Source: Candidatus Flavonifractor intestinipullorum (GTDB lineage: Bacteria; Bacillota; Clostridia; Oscillospirales; Oscillospiraceae). From it: a stretch of 64,000 nucleotides of DNA. Where the stretch lies: assembly GCA_019118925.1 (NCBI GenBank), contig DWYC01000087.1:87905-151904 (forward strand). The letters are read 5' to 3'. The translations under genes and the position numbers were made by a program. The notes beneath the pieces were generated by a model. It was not told the DNA's origin, ran no database searches, and worked only from the letters and a program-made list of their open reading frames with translations. Positions 8,076 to 15,013 of the stretch are shown in pieces; position 1 is the stretch's first letter; each line of letters opens with the position of its first letter.

Positions 8076-8721
8076 ATTCCTGGCCGGGCAGCTGGTCGAA
8101 AAACGCGTCCACCACCCGCCAGAGCTGTTCGTCAAAGAGAGGAACGCCCATGTTCTCCAACATCTCCCCCAGGAAGCGGAACTTGTCCCGCATTTGCTCC
8201 CTGGTGGCCGGAAAGACCGCCGGAAGCAGCCACAGGCTGGTGAGCAGAGGCAGCAGCTCGGCGAGCTCCCTGGCGTATTTGGTGTGGATGGAGCCGTCCC
8301 GGTTGCCCTCTTCCAGCAGCTCCTGAAAGTAAGGGGTGAGCACCTCCCGGTTGGAGCGGATCATTTCCACCAGCAGTTTGGGATTCTGGGTGATGGGGAT
8401 GGCCTGCACCGTCAGACGGACACGGTCGTGGTCGCCCTGATTGAGGCGCACCACCTCCCGAAGCTTCTCCAGCCCGCTGAGATCGGAGCGCTTCCGGACG
8501 GCCTCAAAGGGGTTGTTGGTAAAAAACATCCGGTCGCTCACGGCGTCCAGAATCTCTTCCTTGGACTTGAAGTGGTGATAGACAGCCCCCTTGGTCAGAC
8601 CGCCCAGACCGTCTACAATATCCTGGATGGTGGTGTGCTCATAGCCTTTCTCCAAAAAGAGGCGCTGCGATACGTCCAGAATCCGCTCTACGGTGACCTC
8701 CGGATATTTGTTTCGGGCCAT
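8074..8721 (-). CDS. TetR/AcrR family transcriptional regulator
   Basis: This 215-aa repressor-type protein has an N-terminal helix-turn-helix: ERILDVSQRLFLEKGYEHTT, then IQDIVDGLGGLTKGAVYHHF, the usual TetR signature ending in YHHFKSKEEIL. The C-terminal ligand-binding half is variable. I start it at the ATG at 8721 with a GGGAGGGGG ribosome site; an extension to 8739 is possible. A consensus promoter lies just upstream (8762-8790). It precedes the MFS exporter on the same strand and is divergent from an HxlR regulator, so it is the prime candidate to control the exporter and itself. Confidence 0.92.
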   Translation of the reverse strand: MARNKYPEVTVERILDVSQRLFLEKGYEHTTIQDIVDGLGGLTKGAVYHHFKSKEEILDAVSDRMFFTNNPFEAVRKRSDLSGLEKLREVVRLNQGDHDRVRLTVQAIPITQNPKLLVEMIRSNREVLTPYFQELLEEGNRDGSIHTKYARELAELLPLLTSLWLLPAVFPATREQMRDKFRFLGEMLENMGVPLFDEQLWRVVDAFFDQLPGQE

Positions 8722-8761
8722 GGGTCCGCCCCCTCCCATAACATTCGGTTAGTATGTATTT

Positions 8762-8790
8762 ATTATAGGGGACGATGCCGCAGCTGTCAA
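8762..8790 (-). promoter_or_regulatory. Sigma-A promoter of the tetR gene
   Basis: On the minus strand, TTGACA (8785-8790) is separated by 17 bp from TATAAT (8762-8767), a full consensus promoter. The imperfect inverted repeat ACATACTAACCGAATGT (about 8738-8754) lies at the expected transcription start and could be the autoregulatory operator. Confidence 0.85.
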
Positions 8791-8829
8791 GCCCGGCGTT
8801 TCCCGATAAACGGGAGGATACCTCTGCGA

Positions 8830-8858
8830 TTGACGTGAGCAAATGCCGCTATTATAAT
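8830..8858 (+). promoter_or_regulatory. Sigma-A promoter of the hxlR gene
   Basis: TTGACG (8830-8835), a 17-bp spacer and TATAAT (8853-8858) lie 45 bp before the start codon. Confidence 0.85.
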
Positions 8859-8903
8859 AAAAAAGTATATAGAAAAGCGTTAGTACACGCGGGAGGAATG
8901 TCT

Positions 8904-9239
8904 ATGGCAGAGCGGCGGTGCATTTCCGGTGAGAGCCTGGGTGAAACCGGGTTCAGCTATACCCTGTCCCTCATCAATGGGAAGTACAAGATGACGGTGC
9001 TCTATACCCTGATGGAGTTCGGCGTGGTCCGATTTAACGAAATGAAGCGATACATCGGGCCCATCTCATATAAAACGCTCAGCGCGACCCTCAAAGAACT
9101 GGAGGCCGACCAGCTGGTCCACCGGGAGGAGTACCCGCAGATTCCCCCCAAGGTGGAATACAGCCTCACGGAACGGGGGAAATCTCTGATCCCCATTTTA
9201 GACGGCATGTGTGAATGGGGCAATCAGAATCGCATGTAG
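8904..9239 (+). CDS. HxlR family winged-helix regulator
   Basis: This 111-aa MarR-superfamily regulator of the HxlR group has the DNA-binding core INGKYKMTVLYTLMEFGVVRFNEMKRYIGPISYKTLSATLKELEADQLVHREEYPQIPPKVEYSLTERG, beginning near residue 24. It includes the hallmark IS.KTLS..LKELE recognition helix and the PPKVEYSLTERG wing. I chose the ATG at 8904, seven nt after GGGAGG; the ATG at 8898 is too close to it. Cysteines are few (one near residue 7, one near the C-terminus), so thiol sensing is not evident. It has its own promoter and terminator and may regulate the neighbouring exporter. Confidence 0.9.
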   Translation: MAERRCISGESLGETGFSYTLSLINGKYKMTVLYTLMEFGVVRFNEMKRYIGPISYKTLSATLKELEADQLVHREEYPQIPPKVEYSLTERGKSLIPILDGMCEWGNQNRM

Positions 9240-9262
9240 CGCGGGCGGGGAAAAAGAAACAG

Positions 9263-9302
9263 AGACGGAGCGCCGGATGGAATATCCGGCGCTCCGTCTT
9301 TT
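9263..9302. terminator. Bidirectional intrinsic terminator
   Basis: A 16-bp perfect stem, AGACGGAGCGCCGGAT/ATCCGGCGCTCCGTCT, has a 5-nt loop. TTTT follows on the plus strand, and TTTCTTTTT follows on the minus strand. It ends both hxlR and the convergent six-gene signalling operon. Confidence 0.9.
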
Positions 9303-9339
9303 GAAAAGCAGAGAGGGAAACCGTCCGTGCGGCAGCGGC

Positions 9340-10572
9340 TCAAATACTCACAATGTACCAGGAGCGGCCATCTTTCACGCCATAGAGGTACATGCTCTGA
9401 TCCACGCGGTTGGAGCCGTCGGCGGACTCAAGGGTGATCTCCAGCTCCACCTCGGTCACGGCGTCGGCGTTGAAGCCGGTGGCCCCCTCTGAGCGGAGGG
9501 ACTCCACCAGGTCCTGGACCTGGGCCTTGTCGTACTCCTCCCGGGAGACCACTTCGTAGGAGTACGTCCAGTCCTCTCCCAGGTAGTCGTCCAGCTGGTA
9601 GATGGCGCTCTGGAGCTGGTCGCTCAGATAGGCCAGGGCCTCCCGCTCGGTGGCGTAGCCGTCCCAGGCGGCCTCTTCCAGGGCGGCCGCCTGAACGGGC
9701 TCGGGGAAGAGGTTGAAAATGGCCTCGGCGTCGCCGGTGAAGCTGGCCTTCACATAGGCGTCCAGGGCCTTGTTCAGGCTCCGCCCCCCGAAGAGGAAGA
9801 AGGCGAGGGCGAGGATGACCGCCACAGCGGCGACAATGGCCAGAATGCCGATGAGGCGGTGCTTGCCCGGCTTTTTCCCGCCGCTGTGGGCGGAGCCCGC
9901 CGCCTGATAGGGGGGTGGAGGCGGCGGAGGCGGCGCGGAAGGGCCGTTCCTGGGCGGAGTGGGGGCGGCGGAGGCGGCCTGCGGAACCCGGGCGCCGCAG
10001 CTGCCGCAGAAGAGGGCGCCCTCCCGCAGCTTGGCGCCGCACTGGCGGCAGTAGAGGGGCGCGCCGCCGGAGGAGGACTCCGGAGCGGGCGGCGGCGGGG
10101 GTGCAGAGGGCCCGGCCTCGGGAGCGGGCGGCTCCGGCCAGGGGGACTTGGGGGCCTCCTGGGCCTGGCCGGGCCAGGGGGCGGAGCTCTCCTCCGGCCA
10201 TGCGGGGGTCAGAAGCTCGGTGGGCGCCTGGTCGGCGGGGGCGGTGACGCCGATCTCAAAGACCAGGCGGGTAGAACCGATGACGGCCTCATCCCCGGAG
10301 AGGAGCTCCACCGGCTCCTCCATGCGCGCGCCGTTGACCTCCGTGCCGTTGGTGGCGCTCAGATTTTCCAGCCAGACGCCGCCGTCCCGGCAGAAGAGAA
10401 CGGCGTGGGTGCGGCTGACCTTGGGGTCGTGGAGGGTCAGGTGAACGGCGCTGCTGTCGCGGCCGATGCGGAAGGGGAACTCCTTGACCTGGACGGTGTG
10501 GGGCGTTCCATCCACCGTGTAGTGGATGACGGCCAAAATATCCGCTCCGGCGGGGGTGTAATCTCTGTCCAT
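9340..10572 (-). CDS. FHA domain protein with zinc ribbon, one TM helix and an extracytoplasmic domain
   Basis: This 410-aa protein is the last gene of the signalling operon. Residues about 20-105 are a canonical FHA phosphothreonine-binding domain (FRIGRDSS, VSRTHAVL, LSATNGTEVNG). After a Pro-rich linker comes a zinc ribbon, YCRQCGAKLREGALFCGSCG (two CxxC pairs). A second Pro-rich linker leads to a single membrane helix (RLIGILAIVAAVAVILALAF). The C-terminal 130 residues would face outside and start NKALDAYVKASFTGDAEAI, an NTF2/DUF4878-like pattern (tentative). It probably binds a phosphorylated partner inside and connects to the envelope. It starts 18 bp after the kinase stop. Confidence 0.85.
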   Translation of the reverse strand: MDRDYTPAGADILAVIHYTVDGTPHTVQVKEFPFRIGRDSSAVHLTLHDPKVSRTHAVLFCRDGGVWLENLSATNGTEVNGARMEEPVELLSGDEAVIGSTRLVFEIGVTAPADQAPTELLTPAWPEESSAPWPGQAQEAPKSPWPEPPAPEAGPSAPPPPPAPESSSGGAPLYCRQCGAKLREGALFCGSCGARVPQAASAAPTPPRNGPSAPPPPPPPPYQAAGSAHSGGKKPGKHRLIGILAIVAAVAVILALAFFLFGGRSLNKALDAYVKASFTGDAEAIFNLFPEPVQAAALEEAAWDGYATEREALAYLSDQLQSAIYQLDDYLGEDWTYSYEVVSREEYDKAQVQDLVESLRSEGATGFNADAVTEVELEITLESADGSNRVDQSMYLYGVKDGRSWYIVSI

Positions 10573-10590
10573 AATCTCACCTCATCGTGC

Positions 10591-12555
10591 TTAAGAAGTG
10601 GGGCCCGCGGCGTAGGGGAGGGCCAGATACTCGGAAAGGGCGGAAAACTCCGGATAGACGGCGGCGTACTCCTCCCGGACGGCGGGGGAGATGGGGATGG
10701 CGCCGCTGCGGTGGCGGATGTGGAAGTAGTCCTGCGCCGCGTCGCTGGAGAAGAACTCCAGGAGGGCGGTGGCGGCCCGCTCCTCATCTCCGCCCGAGTC
10801 GGTCACGCTCCACAGTGTGGCGCAGGTATAGGCGGCCTGGCCGCAGGCGGGGAACTGGACCTGGTAGAGGCCGGGCATGGCCTCCTGAATGGCGGGGTAG
10901 TCGGCGCTGGAGCCCAGGTAGAGCAGGACCTCCCCCGACAGAAAATCCTCCAGGGCGGAGGGGGCGGCATAGTCCTCTACCTCCGGTCCGTAGAGAGCGG
11001 TGAACAGCGCCCCGCAGGCGGGGGAGAGGGCCAGAGTGGAACCCGCCGCTTCGCACGCCCCGGCCAGGGCGGACACGTCGTCTGAACTGCCGACGCTGCC
11101 CAGGGAGGTGTTGACGTAGAGAAGGGGGAGGGCGAGCCCCGTGGGGTACTGGCGCTCGCCCTCCAGGGGAGCGGCGGCGGCCGGGTCGGTTTGAGCGAGG
11201 GCCTCCAGCGGACCGTCCAGCCCGGCGGCGTTGGGGAGGGCCGCGCCGTCCAGACCGGTGGACTCGTAGAGGTCGGGGCCCGCTCCGTCCACGCTCTCCC
11301 CCAGACGGCGGGCATACTCTGCGGCGGGAATTCCCTCCACCGAGACCGTGACGCCGGTGTACTCCTGGGTAAAGCGCTCAATAATGGCCTGAAGGGCCTC
11401 CTCCTTGGCCGTGTCCAGCGCTTCTTCCCCGGTGGAGCGGTACCAGAGGGTCAGATCGGCCTGGGGGAGCTGGCGGCTGTGCCACAACAGGGCAAAGGTC
11501 CCGAAGGCGGCGGCCAGCACCAGCAGGGAGGCGCAGATGCCCAGCGTTCGTCGGCGTTTTCGGCGCCGGCGGGCGGCCTCCAGAGGCACGGCCTTTTTCT
11601 GCGCCGTGAGGACCGCCTGAAACTCCTCAACCCGCTGATAGCGGAAACGGGGGTCCAGGGCCATGGCGCGCAGGATGGCCACGCTCACATGTTCCGGGAT
11701 GTCGGCGCGCAGGGCGGAGGGAGAGACCAGCTCGTCCTGAATTTTCCGGTCGGTGGACTCGGGGGGCTTCTGGCCCGTGAGCGCGTAGTAGAGGGTGCCG
11801 CCGAGGGCATAGATGTCGGTCCAGGGGCCCTGGCGGTTGACCCGCTCGTACTGCTCCGGGGGGGCGAAACCGGGCTTGACCACGATGGTGAGAGGACTGC
11901 CCTGGTCGGAGGCGAAGCGGGCCGCGCCGAAATCGATGAGCTTGACCGCCCCGTTCCGGCAGAGGAAGATGTTGTCCGGGCTCACGTCCCGGTGGAGAAT
12001 GTTCTGAGCGTGCAGGGCGCTCAGAGCGGCGCACACGTCCTGGGCCAGCTCCAGGCAGCGCTCCCAGGGGAGGGGCGCGCCCGACTGCTGGAGGAACTTG
12101 CTGAGCGTCTGCCCGTCCAGGAACTCCATGACGATGTAGGCGGTATTGTTGGCCTCAAAAAAATCGTAGACGTTGACAATGTTGGGGTGGGTATTGAAGC
12201 GGGCCAGGTTGCGGGCCTCCTCCAGAAAGCGTTCCTTGCCGTAGCGGAACTCCTCCTCCCGTTTGGAGGCCACCAGCATGACCTCGGCCTGGCCGGGCAG
12301 ACGGTTGACCAGACCGCTGGGATAGTACTCCTTTACGGCCATAACGGTCTCCAGCTTCTGATCCCACGCCTGATAGGTGATGCCGAAACCGCCCAGACCC
12401 AGCATCCGGCCGATTAGGTAGCGCCCGGCGATCTCCGTGCCGGGGGTGAGGCAGTAGGCCTCGGCCGTGGCGTCCCCCTCGCTGTAGCCGCAGTAGGGAC
12501 ACACGCCGTAGTCGGCCTCATATTCCTGAAAGCAGTTGGAACAGCGAATCTGCAT
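10591..12555 (-). CDS. Zinc-ribbon Ser/Thr protein kinase with a solute-binding-protein-like ectodomain
   Basis: This is a 654-aa membrane kinase. The order is an N-terminal zinc ribbon (CSNC..., CPYCG), then a kinase domain at about residues 45-315 (GLGGFGITY P-loop, VKEYYPS, HRDVSPDN catalytic loop, LIDFGAARF, FAPPEQY). A basic stretch and one membrane helix follow (TLGICASLLVLAAAFGTFALLW, about 345). The final 280 residues are outside. They begin LTLWYRSTGEEALDTAKEEA and contain ...IIERFTQEYTGVTVSVEGIP, ALPLLYVNTSLG and ...FFSSDAAQDYF, a pattern like ABC-transporter family 1 solute-binding proteins. The catalytic-loop Lys of Hanks kinases is Ser here. Its start lies 3 bp after the FHA gene, with the ribosome site inside that gene. 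Confidence 0.88.
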   Translation of the reverse strand: MQIRCSNCFQEYEADYGVCPYCGYSEGDATAEAYCLTPGTEIAGRYLIGRMLGLGGFGITYQAWDQKLETVMAVKEYYPSGLVNRLPGQAEVMLVASKREEEFRYGKERFLEEARNLARFNTHPNIVNVYDFFEANNTAYIVMEFLDGQTLSKFLQQSGAPLPWERCLELAQDVCAALSALHAQNILHRDVSPDNIFLCRNGAVKLIDFGAARFASDQGSPLTIVVKPGFAPPEQYERVNRQGPWTDIYALGGTLYYALTGQKPPESTDRKIQDELVSPSALRADIPEHVSVAILRAMALDPRFRYQRVEEFQAVLTAQKKAVPLEAARRRRKRRRTLGICASLLVLAAAFGTFALLWHSRQLPQADLTLWYRSTGEEALDTAKEEALQAIIERFTQEYTGVTVSVEGIPAAEYARRLGESVDGAGPDLYESTGLDGAALPNAAGLDGPLEALAQTDPAAAAPLEGERQYPTGLALPLLYVNTSLGSVGSSDDVSALAGACEAAGSTLALSPACGALFTALYGPEVEDYAAPSALEDFLSGEVLLYLGSSADYPAIQEAMPGLYQVQFPACGQAAYTCATLWSVTDSGGDEERAATALLEFFSSDAAQDYFHIRHRSGAIPISPAVREEYAAVYPEFSALSEYLALPYAAGPTS

Positions 12556-12558
12556 CGG

Positions 12559-13461
12559 TTATTCCTCCGGGAGATAGCCGTCCCAGGAGAAGGACGGCCC
12601 GCACAGGGGCAGGAAGAGAAACTCGGCCCGGCCCAGGGAGATGCGGTCATAGGCGTGGAGCTCGGCGTGGTCAAAGAGAAGGGCGTCGTTGAGGTAGGTG
12701 AGCCCCTCCCCGGGCCCGGCCTGGAGGAAAAACTGGCGCTGGCGGGGCTCATAGATGAGGATGGCGTGGGGGGTACGGCTGACCGCGCTCTCCCGGGGGA
12801 GGACGATCTCCAGGCCCAGCGCCCGTCCGATGCGGTTTTTGCCCTCCCGGCAGGGAAAAGCCTGTCCCGCGTAGGCGCCCTTCAGGCACACCAGCCAGCC
12901 CACCGGGGGGAACGAGGGGGACGGCTGGGGTTCCTCCGGCTCCATGCCGGGGAAGGCCGGCACGTCGGCGGCGCCGGTGGCCGAGACCGCCTCCGCCAAA
13001 GTGGGTTCTTCCTCCTCGGGCGGGGCCTCCGGCTCCTGGGCCGGAAGCTCCTCCGCCCCAGGTTCCTCCTCAGGCGGGGCGGGAAGGTCCGCTTCCGGCG
13101 GGGCGGCCGGTTCCTCCGCAGCGGGCTCCGGCGAAGCGGCGGGGAAGAACTCCTCCACGGAGACGGGGGACGTCTCTTCCGTGGGCGGGGAGCGCACCGG
13201 CTCCGGCGGGGACTCCGGCTCGGGAGCGGGGGCGTCCCAGGCCGCTCCGGCGGAGCGGAGCGGGTCCTCCTCAGGGAAGAGGAGCTGGGTGGGGGCCAGC
13301 TCATCCACGGCAAAGGAGGGCGCGGCCGGCACCGGCTCCTCCGGCGCAGGGACGGCCGGGGCGGGGGCGGCGAGCTCCTGGCCCTCCGCCCCGCAGATGG
13401 GACAGACATCGAAGCGCTCGGCGTTGTAGAAATGTCCGTTTTGGCACTTTACTTTTCTCAT
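12559..13461 (-). CDS. FHA domain protein with N-terminal zinc ribbon
   Basis: This 300-aa soluble protein starts MRKVKCQNGHFYNAERFDVC, with a four-Cys/His zinc ribbon (CxxxH and CPICG). A long disordered Pro/Glu/Ala-rich linker covers about residues 30-190. The C-terminal FHA domain reads CREGKNRIGRALGLEIVLP, SAVSRTPHAILIYEP and ...YLNDALL. The FHA Arg and Ser-Arg-x-x-His motifs are kept, although the usual NGT turn is not. I chose the ATG at 13461, which has GGAGG 7 nt upstream. It likely docks threonine-phosphorylated operon partners. A homologous CQNGHFY head is seen on other Clostridia FHA proteins (from memory). Confidence 0.85.
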   Translation of the reverse strand: MRKVKCQNGHFYNAERFDVCPICGAEGQELAAPAPAVPAPEEPVPAAPSFAVDELAPTQLLFPEEDPLRSAGAAWDAPAPEPESPPEPVRSPPTEETSPVSVEEFFPAASPEPAAEEPAAPPEADLPAPPEEEPGAEELPAQEPEAPPEEEEPTLAEAVSATGAADVPAFPGMEPEEPQPSPSFPPVGWLVCLKGAYAGQAFPCREGKNRIGRALGLEIVLPRESAVSRTPHAILIYEPRQRQFFLQAGPGEGLTYLNDALLFDHAELHAYDRISLGRAEFLFLPLCGPSFSWDGYLPEE

Positions 13462-13481
13462 ATGGGACCTCCCTCGCTCTC

Positions 13482-14246
13482 TCAAAGTTGAATCAGAATA
13501 AAAGTGGTGTTGTCCAGCCTGCGCCGGCCGTTCCAGGCCAAAACGGCCTGAAGCAGCCCTTCGGCCCGCTCCTCCAGGGGGAGGGGAAGGGCCAGCAGGG
13601 CCCGTATGGTACCGGCGTCCAGGGCGCCGGGCAGACCGTCCGAGGTCAGAAGAAGCACGTCGCCGGGCCGGACAGCCAGAGGCCGCCGGGTCAGGTCGTA
13701 GAGGGTGAGCCCTCCCAGCCCCAGATAGCTCAGCAGGGCCCGGCTCCGGGGGAGCTGGCTCTGATAGAGGGCGGGGGAGATGCGCCCGGCCCGGAGCAGG
13801 GTGTCCAGCTCCAGGCGGTAATTGTGCTCCCGGGTGGCCGGGACCAGCTCCCCGCCCCGGAGCAGATAGAGCCGGCTGTCCCCCACCGAGGCCCAGTGGA
13901 GCCCCGCATCCGTCAAAAGGAGGGCCGTCAGGGTGGAGCCGCTGCCCCGCAGGGCCTCATCCAGCGCCACGGCCTGGTCGGCCTCCACCAGCGCCCGGCT
14001 CAGAAGGGAGACCGGCTCCATCCCCAGGGATTCCTCCGCCAGGGCCTGAAGGGCCTCCACCGCCCGGCGGCTGGCCTCCCCGCCGGAGGCGGAACCGCCC
14101 ATGCCGTCGCACACCGCGGCGAAGAGACGGCCCTCCCGCTCCAGAACATAGGCCCGGTCCTGCTGCTCCGCCCGGCCGCCGATGTGGGACCGGGCGGCCA
14201 GGACGGCGGCGGTGGAGCCGTCCCGCCGGATGGTCAAATAGCTCAT
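13482..14246 (-). CDS. PP2C-family protein phosphatase (second copy)
   Basis: This 254-aa metal-dependent Ser/Thr phosphatase keeps the PP2C metal ligands: AEQQDRAYV, AAVCDGMGGSASG, ASVGDSRLYLL, LLTSDGLPGAL and the terminal LDNTTFILI. It has no membrane segment or extra domain. It starts 9 bp after the other phosphatase, and its AGGAGGGGG ribosome site overlaps that gene's stop, suggesting translational coupling. The two paralogues are clearly diverged, which suggests different targets. Its likely substrates are the operon's kinases and FHA proteins. Confidence 0.92.
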   Translation of the reverse strand: MSYLTIRRDGSTAAVLAARSHIGGRAEQQDRAYVLEREGRLFAAVCDGMGGSASGGEASRRAVEALQALAEESLGMEPVSLLSRALVEADQAVALDEALRGSGSTLTALLLTDAGLHWASVGDSRLYLLRGGELVPATREHNYRLELDTLLRAGRISPALYQSQLPRSRALLSYLGLGGLTLYDLTRRPLAVRPGDVLLLTSDGLPGALDAGTIRALLALPLPLEERAEGLLQAVLAWNGRRRLDNTTFILIQL

Positions 14247-14255
14247 AGCCCCCTC

Positions 14256-14981
14256 CTATAACAGCACCGCGATGGCGGAGTAGTTGTCCATCTCCCGGCC
14301 CCGGCCGCGCTCCTCCACAATGCCGGCCATCTGCGCCAGCCACTCCTCCGGGGAGGCGGCGCGCCTGAGCTGCGCGCCCATCTCCTTTTCTGTGATGAGC
14401 TCCCAAAAGCCGTCGCTGCACAGCAGAAATGCGTCGAACCGGCGGGCGTCCTGAACGGGGGAGAGTTCGAACCGGGGGGCGTCCCCCGCCACCCCCAGCA
14501 CCCGCAGCAGCCGGTTGCGGTCGGGGTGGCCCCGGATCTCCTTTTCCCGGATGTCCCCCGCCAGGGCCAGCATCTGGGGTACGCTGTGGTCCAACGTGCG
14601 CTCCTTCACCTTGCGCCGGGCGAAGGCGTAGACCCGGCTGTCCCCGATGTGGCCCCAGAGGGCCTGCCCGTCCCGGAGGGCCAGGGCGGCGGCGGTGGTC
14701 TTCATCTGGGCGAAGGCCCCGGCGGCGCGCTGCTCCCGGAGGATGTCCTCCTGAGCTTGGCGGAAGGCGGCGGCCATCTGCCCGGGCATGGGGCCGGGGA
14801 AGGGGGCGGAGTAGAGCGCCCCGAAGGCATCCACCGCCAGGCGGGAGGCCACATCCCCCTGGCCGTGCCCCCCCAGGCCGTCGGCCACCAGAAAGCACCA
14901 GGTATCCCCGGAGGAAAAGACCCCCAGGCTGTCCTCGTTGACCGGGCGGCTCCCCGGCCGGGTTAAGGTCGCATAGCGCAT
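14256..14981 (-). CDS. PP2C-family protein phosphatase (first copy)
   Basis: This 241-aa Stp/PrpC-type phosphatase begins MRYATLTRPGSRPVNEDSLG, the typical RxxNEDS entry. It continues with FLVADGLGGHGQGDVAS, GHIGDSRVYAF, LLCSDGFWELI and a terminal MDNYSAIAVLL, so all metal-binding Asp residues are present. I chose the ATG at 14981, preceded by AAGGGAGG; an in-frame extension to 15017 would overlap the kinase stop and has no better ribosome site. It sits directly after the PASTA kinase gene, the usual kinase-phosphatase pairing. Confidence 0.93.
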   Translation of the reverse strand: MRYATLTRPGSRPVNEDSLGVFSSGDTWCFLVADGLGGHGQGDVASRLAVDAFGALYSAPFPGPMPGQMAAAFRQAQEDILREQRAAGAFAQMKTTAAALALRDGQALWGHIGDSRVYAFARRKVKERTLDHSVPQMLALAGDIREKEIRGHPDRNRLLRVLGVAGDAPRFELSPVQDARRFDAFLLCSDGFWELITEKEMGAQLRRAASPEEWLAQMAGIVEERGRGREMDNYSAIAVLL

Positions 14982-15013
14982 GGCATTCGCCTCCCTTGAA
15001 AAGAGCGGCCGGG

